Assembly (NCBI GenBank): GCA_951230915.1
Contig: OX579638.1
Span: forward strand, 3,800,696-3,864,695
Source of the DNA: Antitrichia curtipendula
Taxonomy: Eukaryota > Streptophyta > Bryopsida > Hypnales > Leucodontaceae
Reading direction: 5' to 3'
DNA length: 64,000 nt
Made by a program: the position numbers and the translations under genes. Numbering within the stretch: position 1 is the stretch's first letter; each line of letters begins with the position of its first letter. This document shows positions 39,851-51,400 of this stretch, one piece after another. The notes below the pieces were generated by a model. The model worked only from the letters and a program-made list of their open reading frames with translations, searched no databases and had not been told where the DNA came from.

Positions 39851-40131
39851 ATGTGAACTTAGAAATGTGAGCCTACAAGTCTTGAGCCTAGGTGTAAGTA
39901 GGTACTCTACAACTCTTGAAGGTGCCTATAACATACATATTTATAACATAAGTATCCTATAACCATGGATACTTATGGAAGGTGCTTATAATATAGGTAC
40001 CTACAACATAGACACATGTAATATAGATAACTATTATATAAATATTCTATAACTATGAAAGATGCATGTAACATAAGTACTTATAATATAGGAGCCTTTA
40101 AACTCATAGGCTCAAGATTCGAGGCTGACAT
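39851..40131. repeat. minisatellite-like repeat element, copy 2
   Basis: Same internal units as 13735-14115 (CTATAACCATGG, GAAGGTGC, TATAATATAGGTACC). The edges ATGTGAACTTAG and GGCTGACAT are roughly inverted, and GCTAGCA occurs just outside each edge (39845-39851, 40132-40138), a possible 6-7-bp target duplication. The second locus makes mobility likely. Confidence 0.5.
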
Positions 40132-40622
40132 GCTAGCAATCGTGTACCTCTAAACTTTGGCAAGTGTGTCTACAACGTGATATTTGATGTGCAAGTATCC
40201 CAAAAATTCCACGTGTTGTATAAAAATCTCTTTTTAGGAGGAATTGAAGTTTGTCAACCTAGTCAGGCACAAGCAAAAAAATTATTATTTTACCTTCAAC
40301 TGCTACAATCTTTAAAGTTGTGCAGTCAAAGTTTTAAAAGAAAATCTACTCATTTCTATTGTAATCCACACTTGAATTTTTTTAAAGTTTTTTCTCATTG
40401 CCTTTAAAAGTGGCGATTTTAATGATTTGTGTCCATAATGTTCTCTAGTCTTGTAAAGGTTAATTTTTAAATTCAAAACTAAATGAAATTTCATAAAAAG
40501 CAACAAAAAAAACTTCAAAAAAAAATTCCTTAATCAGTTGCATGGTTTTAGGTGCAGTTACCTAACGCATTCATTTGATGGAGCAAGGGTAGAGGCTAGT
40601 GAAAAGGGTGAGTGGTTCAATT

Positions 40623-40850
40623 CATAACATTGTTAACCGCACGACTGCACTCCCTCTGACATGTGGTATTATCCCCCTTGGATGCCTGGGGGGGAATTTT
40701 AGTTATAATTGAGTACATCCAATTGGTTTGGAGATCCTTGTAGCTCTGACAAGACCATATTGACGAATGGGGGGGGGGGGGGGGGTGTCCTGATATGGGG
40801 GGAGCAAAAGGGCTCCCCCCCCCGCCCCGCTGAAGGTTAATAATGTTATG
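40623..40850. mobile_element. MITE of the CATAACATTGTTAA family, copy B
   Basis: Nearly identical to copy A at 32898-33116, with the same ends and internal CACTCCCTCTGACATG and TGTAGCTCTGACAAGACC blocks. It carries a long G homopolymer (40768-40786) and a C run, like copy A. A clean target duplication is not obvious. Confidence 0.75.
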
Positions 40851-42824
40851 TTACCGATTGGACTGCATGATTGCCCCACCAGGTCGATTCTCATTGGTCG
40901 TTTCTCATTACTCGATGATTAGCTGGCAATAAGAAGTTGTAAAAGAAAAGATGACCCAGTTTTTTTCCTACTGAAATCAATCATGAGGATAGATCATTGA
41001 TCAAGAGGTTTTTGCAGCTTTAGAAAGGCCCTGAACCACAAATCAGTTTTTAATTAGTTTTGTGTGCCTTGAATTAAATTCATTTAGTATCGTTTTCTAT
41101 ATGGAGTAAGGGTTGGTGAAGCCCATTGATCAACTTTGAAATAAAATGTGGAATCTGGTTTTTCTAAAGTCCCCATTCCATCGTTGAGCGGTATATTTAG
41201 CGGCCCTGACTCTACATGGAAGTTGGTTGTTAACTCCCAAAAGACAAGTTAGTCATTGTAGAAATCAACATTTGGAGGTATCATGTGAACCATTTGCTTC
41301 CACCTACTAAAGTTCTATTGCTTCTATGGGGACTAAATAGATTTTGGGTAGGCTCTTACTGTCTCAATGTTATTGTGATTTTTTGAAATGTTTTGTAAAG
41401 GTAGGAAAACACTTTAGCTTTTTGGAAGTAGAATTTTTATTTCAATTAGTGCTTGAGAGCAAAAGTTATGGCACAGCTAGCCTAGATTTTAGTTTGGCGG
41501 GCTAAAAACCACACCACACAAAAACTTAAACTTAAACTAGAATATTTATTTTCTTCTCATAAATTGTATTTTTATCTACATGGGAAAGCTTTGATCCATT
41601 CCATTTAATTTGGATCTATTATGTGGAAGTTAAGGACAATCTTATTTTTTCAGGCAATCAAATCATTTTTTTGAAAAAATAACTTGTAGGATTCATTCCT
41701 AACCTGAGTTTCACAATTTCTTAGAAAAAAAGTTTCATAGAGTTAAGGTTCAATCATTGTCTAAAAGATGCATGTTAAGAAAATCTAAAATCACCTTTTC
41801 ACTTTCAATGAAGCTCAACAAATACTAGAAGGTAGAAATGATTAAAACTAGTTGCTTCTTAAATTATGTTGATTTAGAATGTTACCGATAGGACCTTAAA
41901 CTGACTATCTATGTTGAATGTCTTCAAGTATACCTGTGGCGCAATCAATAAAGTAATAGATCCATTCATGAATGGTTTTGAGTCTTTTGAAGACCATTCA
42001 AAGATATAACTATATAATTCTTTAATGTTTATTAAATTTTTTGACTTTTGAAAATTCATAAAATTACAATATTTAAAAAAAAAAATTAAAGTTCAATGAT
42101 TTTTATTTTTTTAGATTTAATTGTAATTTTGATTTGATCTTACACGTCAAGTTAAATGACCCGTATTTGATTGTCCTACATTCTACATTTTATGAAAGAC
42201 TATACTCCTCTGCTTATTTGATTTTTTTGGGTTTATTTAACGTATGTATGAAACTAACTTCAACATAGGATAGAATAATTTGAGTGCCTAATGGGATCTC
42301 ATGGAAATAATTAGGGAATTGTAACTAAAGATAACTATTGCATTAGTAATAATATTTAGTGTTACCTATGCAAATTAATCTTTAAGTTAAAAATACAATA
42401 AGTTATAAGTTGCAATGAATGTTTTTACCAACTATGCTTATAGAGATCCTTATCTTTGAATATTATTGATATCTATGCTCTTGGCAAAAATGTCCATCAA
42501 TAATATAAACTTATGGCATTTCAAAATCCATCAATATAAGTAACAAAAAATATCATTATTAGTGTAGCTCAAGGGGCATCACCACTTAGACCTCCTATTT
42601 GTTCAAGTATATGCGCCATCTTGTTGCCTATACGCAAGGGGAATGTGGACCTGTCCGTTGTGCCAAGTTTAGGAAACCTTTTCTACCTTACGTATATGAC
42701 ATGCATCCTCTCATGTGTCTCAAAAATGCAAATCTGTGTTTTCCAAGGCCCAATTGGGTACCAAAATGGTACCCAATTGACCTCATAAACTATGCTCTAA
42801 AAGTATTGTGTGGTATTCCACAAG
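40851..42824. other. AT-rich intergenic DNA with a TTAA-family relic
   Basis: TTAACTCCCAAAAGACAAG near 41227 and a downstream block (GGGAAAGCTTTGATCCATTCC near 41580) resemble the TTAA family and suggest a decayed copy from about 41227 to 41720. The rest, including an 82-residue ORF at 42599-42847, is not recognisable. Confidence 0.4.
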
Positions 42825-44019
42825 CCCCCTGTTGCAGCACAGGGTAGGTAAATTCCCCATTATACTCACAAAAATCGCTCTAGAATATAATTAAGTAACT
42901 CTAAAGATTGAATCCATGAGATTCTGTGAAGTATCTAGCCTTATTAAGCAATTAAGCCTAGTCAGTATCCAAATCCTACTTTCGGGTCCTCTTTCTAAAA
43001 CCGGAAACATAAAAACACCAGAGAAACTATAGGCCGGATTTCCCCCATCTTCTGGTTCCAACTAGTTATCTCGTATTTAAACTCAACACAACCCCAAGAT
43101 CTTACCACTTCCGATCCCGGTAACCGTCTAGACCAATCCGCTCTAGACGGCCTATAAGTATCCTCACTCCTATCCGGTTTGGTTTTACCTCTGTTTAACC
43201 ATCAGAAGGGTTGCCGCTTACTTTTGAGAGTGGTAGGCCCACCACACCTTCCGTAACTTATAGTGGCTAAAGACTCACTATCCTAATCTCTAATCTCCTA
43301 AACTAACCCAGATCCGGTTTGGTCCTTCACGGCAACCCAGATAGTAATCCAGATTGCAGGTCACACAAAGCCCCCCCGGATGATCCTCTCATACTACAAC
43401 GACCTTAACGCCACTTCCTATTCGTATGAAGTTAGGTGATTATAAGTGTATTTGTCCGGTCCAACATCAACTAAAGCTCTTCCATTTACCACTAGGATAG
43501 TGAGACCTCACAGGAGATCGGACACTCGACCTGATTTTCCACCCATGAGTTCTAACGCGACTAAGGAATCCCTCCCTATCCGCCTAGCCTAACAATTACT
43601 TTCTCACCCGGAATATGAAACTCTAGACGTGTTGAGGAACTGAAGTTCACTCCCAACTCTTTTCTACCCGCTCTCATATACTTAGAATCAAAACTGAAAC
43701 GCCAAAGGGAGAAATCCTTCACAAATCTGATCGCGCCTTTCTAACTTCTCACCATACAACCCTACCACACTTTGGGAGAGACACACAACAAGAAAGCAAA
43801 TAAAAAACACAAAAAAATTGCAAAGTGAAGACTCCCAGTTCCTAGTACAGGGACTGGCTTATATACAATTGAAAAACTTCCAAAAATACAAAAAGGCAAA
43901 AGTGCCTACAAAAGTCAACCATTTCTTGGATCAGACTTCCAGTCCATCCTAATACTATCGGACCGGATTCCAAGTCTAGATTCGTTCTCGTCCTATCCTA
44001 TACTTACAAAAACTACTAT

Positions 44020-45780
44020 CTATTCTACAACCCCTAGTTCCAGCACAGGACTTTTGGGCTCCGGTCCTAATTCCTTGAAGACATCAGTCAAGTTCCTGTT
44101 CTGCTCCCCGGCTACAGGATTTGGGGTGTCCGACCCTAGCAATGAATCCAAAACAATTGTCCGGGTCTGTGTAGGTTGACTCTTCTTTGACTGGAGAGTC
44201 TGATCCTTATCTTCCTTCAGATCAGTCCCATCCAGAAATGACTCCGGTAGCGAGATATCCGACAAATGGATTCCTTTAGAGTACATGGATTCGGTCAGCT
44301 TCTGGCTGCACTCCTCCATCCGGTTTGCTGCCTTTTGTGCTTTCACCATTGTCGCTTTCACTTGCTCGAAAAAGTCGGTCAGGATCCGAACCATCCGGGA
44401 ACCGGATAGTTTCTTCTCCTCGAGTATTCTCTCGTCATAAAGCTTTGCCTTGACGACGACTGTTCCGGTTTCACTGAAAATGGCTTTCACCGCCTCTGCT
44501 ACCTTCTGAGTCTCTTCCGCCATCTCCTGAGTGGCGGCCATGTCTTCCTTGAAGGTGAAAATCTCTACCTTCAACATGTCTACCTCCTCCTGAAGTCGGC
44601 AAATCTCTACTTCCTGCTTCCGAGTCTCGGCCGGATTGTTGATGCAATTTGCCACCTTCGCTGGTAGCTCGCTGTCCGGAGACGCATCCACTAGCTTCTC
44701 GATCTTGGAGAGGAATCTTCTCTTGACCTTCCAATCCGCTCGCACGTTGCAGAGGATGGCGATCAACTGGTCAAATGGATCATTGGGATCCATTTTCTCG
44801 GAGACCGTCTTTTCAACTTCCGGTCCCTTCTCCGGAGCAGACTTGTCTCCAGGAGGTGTTCCTCTTCCATGAAGAGGTGTTGTCTTCTGCCGCTTATTTG
44901 GCGGCCTCTCGAGCTCTTCTTCATCCTCCTCTTCCGTCTCTTGGTCGGATCCGGATCCGTCCTCGGCTTTGTCATCCGTTTCCAACTCTTTGTACTTCAA
45001 GAGAACTTCCTGAGACCTCCATTCCTTCTCCTCTGAATCAGTGAGGAGTTGGTTGTGCTGGTAAAGGTGGAAGAGATAGGGACACAAAGGAATGAGCCTA
45101 CTTCTTCCAATCCTGGTAACGAGCTAGGACACTAGATCGAAAAGGATCCGGGCCCAGTCCGCTTTCCGGTCTCCGCTCAGGGCTCCGTACATGGTGTTAC
45201 CGAGGGTTATCGTCACCCTCGTCGGCTTTTCCGGGTGGAGGATTTGAATCAGGAACTGAAGAAGGTTCCGGTGGCGGTTATCTATACAATCGTTGACCGC
45301 ATATCCGTCTTTTGGGTTCACTGCTCCCCGAAACTTTCCCCGGATGAACTCGTCTTTCCGGCTTGCCATCCCAAGACCCCCTAACCGGAAATTGTAAACC
45401 GCTCTCTACATCTCTTCCATCCAGTTGGGCGGAAGCTCCTGGATGGTGTTGTCAAACTGATTTGACAACTTCCCTAACAACTCTCTCACCATCCATTCAT
45501 CTCTAAATTCCGAGGGTTTATCTATCAACCCTGGGCAACCCATCACGGTGAGGTCCGCCATGAGCTGATCCTTCTCATGCTCTTTGGAGGAGATGATCAG
45601 AATCATCTTCCGGAGCTTAACCTCAGCCGTGGAAGAACTTGACGGACCGGCCTACTCTTGCAGAGCTGCGGCATAGACACCGACTTGTCTATCCGGATCC
45701 TTTCCGACGCTACCACACCCTCTTCTAACCACACGTCCTGTTCTCACTTGCTCTCTCCGATCTCAACCGGAAAACCACAC
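44020..45780 (-). pseudogene. transposon/gag-like protein gene broken by three amber codons
   Basis: A single minus-strand frame runs from about 45780 to 44020, interrupted only by TAG codons at 45652-45654, 45406-45408 and 45124-45126. The middle (LLQFLIQILHPEKP, ITLGNTMYGALSGDRKADW, then IGRSRLIPLCPYLFHLYQH) resembles the globular part of 'putative plant transposon protein' sequences often found in plant retroelements. It is followed by an acidic stretch (TEEEDEEELE), a basic nuclear-signal-like RPPNKRQK, and a long coiled coil (ICRLQEEVDMLKVEIFTF onward). No reverse transcriptase or transposase motif is visible. No ATG opens the first segment. Annotation is by resemblance; the domain assignment is tentative. 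Confidence 0.55.
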
Positions 45781-45951
45781 AAATCCTTGTAGGTACGAAA
45801 GTCTAACCCTACAGCACACTGTAACACACTCACACCTTTCGCACACTCACGCACTAAGAAAATCAAAGTGCTGAGAAGAAAACGTGGTACGTGCGGAGAA
45901 ACGTCTCACCAAACAGAGTTTGGAAAAGGGGTGCAACTGGAATGGTCCAGT

Positions 45952-45960
45952 CCTTATATA
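45952..45960 (-). promoter_or_regulatory. candidate TATA box for the minus-strand element gene
   Basis: TATATAAGG on the minus strand lies ~170 bp upstream of the open frame, with a GC-balanced leader between. A second TATATAAG lies at about 43858-43866 downstream of the frame. Confidence 0.4.
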
Positions 45961-46439
45961 GTCTTAGGACCCAAACTGGTCATCATGACTTTTTCCGGTC
46001 CGGTCCTTAGCAATCCGGTTCAACCCTAATCCGATCCTCGACAACTCCGGATATGATTCCGCTCCTGAGTATTAATACTTGGATTGGATCAGATCCAACT
46101 GACCCATTACTTCATTACTCTTGTTTATTTTTAGTCTTCTCCTGTCTCTAAGTCGAATCCGGATCCTAATTGCTAATTTCTGTTCCAATTTTTAGGTAAA
46201 CAAGAAGAAACCAAAAATTCTGGTTGCGACACCCCCTTTCTCCTAGTGTCCCACCCTTGCAAATGTCATCTTAGAAGAACAAATTCCTAATTGTCCAAAT
46301 ATAATATAGATGTAAAAAAATACCCCTATTTTGCATCTCGTACGTCAAGGTATGATTCGGCACTTGGGTGCCCAAATTGAATTTTCATGTCACATTCTCA
46401 ATATCCACCATACACCATTCACAAGATGACATAACATTG

Positions 46440-46692
46440 TTAACTAATATTAGGGGGTCCTTTTTGCTTCTTCAGACAACATGATTCCCCCAGCCTTGAA
46501 ATTTCTAAAATCACTGTTGGATTACACAGTGTAGTCACTTATATTCGCCCACACACTAACACAGCTAACCATAATTCATATTGCACCAACCAATCATTTT
46601 CATTCCATTATAACCCAATCCCTCCCATGCATCTAGGGAGGGATTATTCCTTCTTGAAGGGAGAAGCTTTATGGCGGATTAACAATGTTATT
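46440..46692 (-). mobile_element. MITE of the CATAACATTGTTAA family, copy D (inverted relative to copy C)
   Basis: Ends are CATAACATTGTTAA on the left and TTAACAATGTTATT on the right. The body is collinear with copy C at 17280-17542 when reversed, including CTTCTTGAAGGGAGAAGCTT and GGTCCTTTTTGC. Confidence 0.75.
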
Positions 46693-47048
46693 AACACAAG
46701 GCACTTTATGTTAACAAAAATGACTTTAGTTTATACCGAATTTGACCTTCATCTAGGGTAATTTAATTTTACATTGAATTTGGGCTATCTCATTCCCAAT
46801 TCAATAGGAGTAGTCACACCTTCTTCACTCTGCACTTAGAGAATGGAGAATGGAGAATGGAGACGTGGCGGCTTCATGTTGGCCCTCCGTGGTAGAATAT
46901 TCTTAACTAGTTATATCTTCCGCACTCCTAGTCTTCACCTTTGGAGGTGAATAATGGGAGTGGTGAAGACTTGTTCATTTAAGTATATTCTCCATCTTGC
47001 ATTGTACACCGCCTTCATGTTCATCCTACACTCCATGTCAAATGTTGG

Positions 47049-47612
47049 CTCGGGGAGGTCACTTAGAGTGTCCATTAGAAACCACGTGCGATCAAAACTT
47101 TGGACCTCCTATTTACTTTTTGAATTTTAAATAAAAAAAAATAAAAAAAATATGAATAGATTTTTTTACTTTGAAAGTTTATGTTTTGAATTATTGATAT
47201 TTTTATTTGTTAATGATAATTAGTTACAAATTTTTGAAGTAAAAAGATACACTGTAGAACTGAAAAATAACTTTCACACCCCTATATTATATAAGAAAAA
47301 ATTGTCTAAAAAATAAACAAAAAATTCTGAAAAATAACTCTCTATTGAAAGCTCATTTTGAGTTGAATATTGATTCAATGGTCATCTAAATGTGTTCTCT
47401 ATAATTATTTGAGTTGAAAAACATGCCATTTTAGCCCATTTTCAACCTCTTCTAGAAATCATTTCATATTTTATTTGAGTTGGAAAATTTGGCAATAGAA
47501 ACCTATAGTCATTATTAAACAATGCTCAAAATTTTAGGTTGAAATTATAGTTTATTAGAAACCACTTGTTCACACGTGGTTTGTTGTAGTAGAGCTAAGT
47601 GACCTCCCCGAT
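47049..47612. mobile_element. 564-bp non-autonomous element with 8-bp TSD (hAT-like), copy B
   Basis: Inverted ends CTCGGGGAGGTCACTTAG and CTAAGTGACCTCCCCGAT are flanked by AATGTTGG at 47041-47048 and 47613-47620. The interior is nearly the same as copy A at 23917-24481, differing mainly by substitutions and by loss of the (TA)n tract. Confidence 0.88.
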
Positions 47613-48010
47613 AATGTTGGTATGTGATTCTCCACTCTTGTTCTCCAAACAACTTGTGGGGGTGTCATACCTTCTTCACCCACCGTGGCTCCCCATTGGT
47701 TCCTCCAAACCTTCATGAACTTGTCATTCTCCATTCTCCACCTGCCTGGGGAAGAAGGTAGTGGTAGTCACAGCTTGTTCCAGGTGCATGTGAACAATGG
47801 AGATTCAATAGCGGAGCATGTTTGTAGCAGCCAATGAGAAGCCACGTTTTTAGAAGAAGCTATGGCCACCCTCTTTGAGATAGAATGTGGAGAATGGATA
47901 ATGAAGTTACCTTGGAGTTCTTTTTGGAGCCAAAAAGGTGAAATGAAGATGAAATTAGAAGTCCAAAGGTCAAAGTGGGAGTTCAAAAGGAAAAGTTAAG
48001 AGAACAAAGG

Positions 48011-48104
48011 AATATTCTTAGCGTGATATTGATTGTTCACCTTCAACATCCACCTCCGGAGGTGGATGTTGAAGGTGAACAATCAATATCACGCTAAGAA
48101 TATT
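48011..48104. repeat. 94-bp perfect palindrome
   Basis: Two 47-bp arms meet with no spacer at CCTCC|GGAGG (centre 48057/48058); each begins or ends with AATATT and contains GCGTGATATTGATTGTTCAC or its complement. No mismatches are seen. Confidence 0.9.
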
Positions 48105-48252
48105 TCGGTAAAAAGAAGCCAACCCTATGTCTCCACCACATAGATCTCCATTGTTCACACACACACCTTGAACAAGTTGTGACTACCACTGGTGTGACTA
48201 CCGCTAATATAAATTCAAATTTTCCCCAAATTTATCAACCGCGGTAGTCTTT

Positions 48253-48494
48253 TTTTTTTTTTTTTTGAAACACATGGACAATTTCCATTGCAAGGGGGAA
48301 ACAGTACAAAGAACCAAGAGACCATGTCCCCGGCGAAATTTTTAGGTTTTCCAAGACTAAAAGCCAAACAAAGAGAAAAAACAAAACTCAAACAAGGGAA
48401 AAGAACCAAAGAGGCAGCGGCAGCTGCTTCAGCCCGGAGCTTAGAGAGCCCAGTCACATCACTAGCCAACTAGCCTCCAAGGAAACCACCAAGC
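48253..48494 (-). other. LINE 3' UTR
   Basis: It lies between the ORF2 terminal TGA (48495-48497) and the poly(A) tail. The last ~80 bp before the tail, with AATGGAAATTGTCCATGTG, are shared with the truncated insertion at 37140-37393, so the two belong to related LINE families. Confidence 0.75.
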
Positions 48495-51400
48495 TCAAGA
48501 GAAAACACCCATCGTTGGAAGCGCCAGCTTCCAACTCATCTGGAAGAGACGCCTTTCACCAAAAAAATCAAATTGGAGCCAGGTGTTGTCGAAGCGCTTG
48601 AGAAAGGTGCCAGCTTTGTCAGGGTAGAGTGCACAAAGCTTGGTAGTTTTAAACCAAGCACCTCTAGCATGGTCAATAATGGCTTCCCAAATAACTTGTT
48701 CAAGTTTGTGAGAAGGCCAAGAATTGTTGTTGAAGCAGATGGCATTTCTGTCAAGCCAAGCAATCCAAATAACAGAGCCTCTAAAGAGGGACCACATAGT
48801 GGATCCCTTCTTCAACCGTCTTGGTAATTTGGAGCCAAGAATGCATTGTTTCCAGGTAAGTGAAGGCCATGAATCACCAACTAGGGCAATCCATAGGGCT
48901 AAGTAGAGAATAGAAAGAGCAAACTTCCAAGCATGTTGTGTTTTGGAACAGTGATGGAACCTATGTAGGATAGTCTCATCAATCCCGTCCTGACAACTTT
49001 GACAAATAGTAGGGATGTTCGGGGTGGCAATCTTACGCCAGCAGTGGACCGCTATTGCACAATGGTAAACAGACCATAAAAAACCGGCATCTTTTTGTGG
49101 TCTAGATTTGTGCCAAACCTCTTGCCACTTAGGCCGATAACCCACTACCAGGTCGCCATGCCATTTCTCGTGAATTGGCTTGACAAGTTCTTTCCTGTTA
49201 GTCAACAAAGAGCGGCCAAGCTTTGTAGAGTAGGAATGAAGTGGCCCAGAGACTCTCCATGACCATCTCCCTGGGTCAAAGAACAGTTCTGAAGTGATTC
49301 CTACATACAACAGCAACCCAGTTTTTTGTTGTATAGTTCTCACTCATTTATGCCACCCAAATAGAAGTTGGGTTACTTGGTGCGATTCAGAAGGTCTAGC
49401 TTTAAGAATGGAGGAGTTACGACCTATTGTGAAGCTTTGTGTGCCAATGGGAAGCTCGATAAGGTGGCAACCAGAAGCTAATCTTGGTTTGAACTTAGCA
49501 AAAGTACAGTAGACCATAGATGGGAGTTGGTCATCTTCTTGCTCAAAAACTCCAAGGAATTCTTGTTGCCGAGTCACAAATTTATAGTCAGTGAGTAAAA
49601 TGGTCCATGCTCTAGGAATTGCAGAGACGAGGCTTGTGTATGATTGAACCTCGGAATCATGCATCCCAAAAATAACTCTGGCCGTATCCCAAGCTAAAGT
49701 GGTCTGAGTAGAATCATCCCAGATGTTTTGGATTTGCCCCATACCCTTAGCCATCAAGGAGGCGGCGCGACTTGCAGAAAAACCGTGAGATCCTCCAAGA
49801 AAATGTGTTGTCCACCAGAGAGGTGATGTAAGGACTTCATCTCTGTTCTTGGGTTGTACGGAAATAATATGATTGTTGAGAAGCCACCATGATCGGATGA
49901 TCCTGTCCCAAGCACGAGATCCTTTGCATGCTCGAAATTTGTGAAGGAGGGACCACTGAGGCATTGCAGGCCAATTTCCTTGAGAAGCTGGTCTACATTG
50001 GAGAAGCTTGTACCGTAGGAGAAATTGTAAGTTGGAGGAGCCAGGAAGCATAGCTTTGAGAACCCATTTGGCCATAAGGGCATTGAGCGCATCTTCAGGG
50101 TCTACAAGATTTAATCCTCCTGCTTGTCGAGAAGCACAACAGTCTGTCCAACTAACTCTAGCTCTACACCGATGTGCAGAACCTGACCAGAGGAAATTCC
50201 TCATTGAGGCTCTAAATTTGCGGATGATCATAAGGGATCCACCCCAAATGGTAATAAAGTACCATAAGGTGCTTAGTAAGATAGAGTTGACTATTACCGC
50301 TCGTCCCGCCAAGGAAAGGTGAATGCTAGTCCAATAACTTAGCTTTTTCCGAATTTTGTTAGCTAAAAACTCATCCACATCCGCAGTGTTTAGGTCAATA
50401 CCAAACGGGGCTCCTAGTAGTTTTGAGAACTGACGTTCAGTTGCCCATGGACAATCAATATTGGCTAGCCAAGGTGGAGCGGGGTTTGGTGAGAGCCAAT
50501 AAACTAGACTTTTATTCCAATTTATGAGAAGTCCTGAGGCAATACCATATCTTTCCAAGAGGATGGAGAGACAACAAAAATACCTTTCTTCTCCAGTAAG
50601 CATGAAATTGACATCATCTGCATATTGGCTGATGAGTTGGTTCCCAATCTCTTCGGGGAGAGAGATTCCCAATAGCTCACCCGTTTTCTGTAAATGTTTG
50701 GCTGCTACATTAAGAGCCTCTCCAATAAATAGAAATAAGTAAGGAGCCAATGGACAACCTTGTCGTACTCCACGAAGAACAGGAAACGATTTGGTATCCA
50801 CTCCGTTAATGCACACCGATGCCTCAGCGTTGGTGAATAATATTTTGATGAGATCAATAAATGAAGAGGGAATCCCCATGGTTTCCATGACTTTAAAGAG
50901 AAATGGAAGGTGAACTGTGTCATATGCTTTTTGGAAGTCAAGTTTCAACAAGATTGCATCTTGTTTAGACTCTTTAGCCCATGAAATAGTCTCATGAAGG
51001 AGAAGGATATTGTCAAGAATGTAGCGAGTTGGTATGAAGGCCGTTTGATCTGGGCTAATTACTTCAGCTAATATAGGTTGGAGGCGTCTTTGAAGTGCCT
51101 TGGCCAGAATTTTGTAAGCAACATTGAGTAGAGTAATAGGTCTCCAGTTGCTAATATCGTCCCTTGGTCCACCTTTATGGATTAAGGCAATGGTGCCTTT
51201 GTTCATACCCATAGGCAGTGAGCCTCTTGAAATGGACTGAAGAATCATGGTAGTGAATTCCTCTCCAATCAAGTACCAGTATTTTTGGTAAAACTCTGTA
51301 ATAAATCCATCAGGACCAGGGCTTTTGTGAGGAGCCATATCATCTAACGCACGTTTCAGCTCCTGTGAGGATATGGGCTGAGAAAGCGACTCTTTGGAAT

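Larger units (their letters stand above)
42830..46231 (-). mobile_element. 3.4-kb retroelement-like insertion, class uncertain
   Basis: Composition changes sharply at both edges to CCGG-rich sequence. On the minus strand the unit starts TGTCGCAACC and ends GCTGCAACA (TG...CA), flanked by CCCCC at 42825-42829 and 46232-46236, consistent with a 5-bp duplication though a homopolymer is weak evidence. It carries one broken gag/transposon-like gene (44020-45780) and TATATAAG motifs at about 45952 and 43858 on the minus strand. I cannot find long direct repeats, so a standard LTR element is not shown; a LARD-like or unusual element is possible. Confidence 0.5.
46800..48205. repeat. nest of foldback-type repeats around an inserted hAT-like element
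   Basis: GTAGTCACACCTTCTTCAC-like and GAGAATGGAGAATGG blocks recur between 46800 and 48200 in both orientations. The outer arms of the right half pair: GTGGTAGTCACAGCTTGTTC at 47762 with the complement near 48195, and GTGAACAATGGAGAT with its complement near 48150. The 565-bp element at 47049-47612 splits this nest. Confidence 0.55.

Noticed and set aside
42599..42847. 82-residue ORF with several Cys and Trp
   Set aside because: No known domain; it runs into the end of the 42830-46231 element, so the frame is a junction product.
42830..46231. Ordinary LTR retrotransposon
   Set aside because: I could not find long direct repeats at the two ends, nor integrase, protease or reverse transcriptase motifs.
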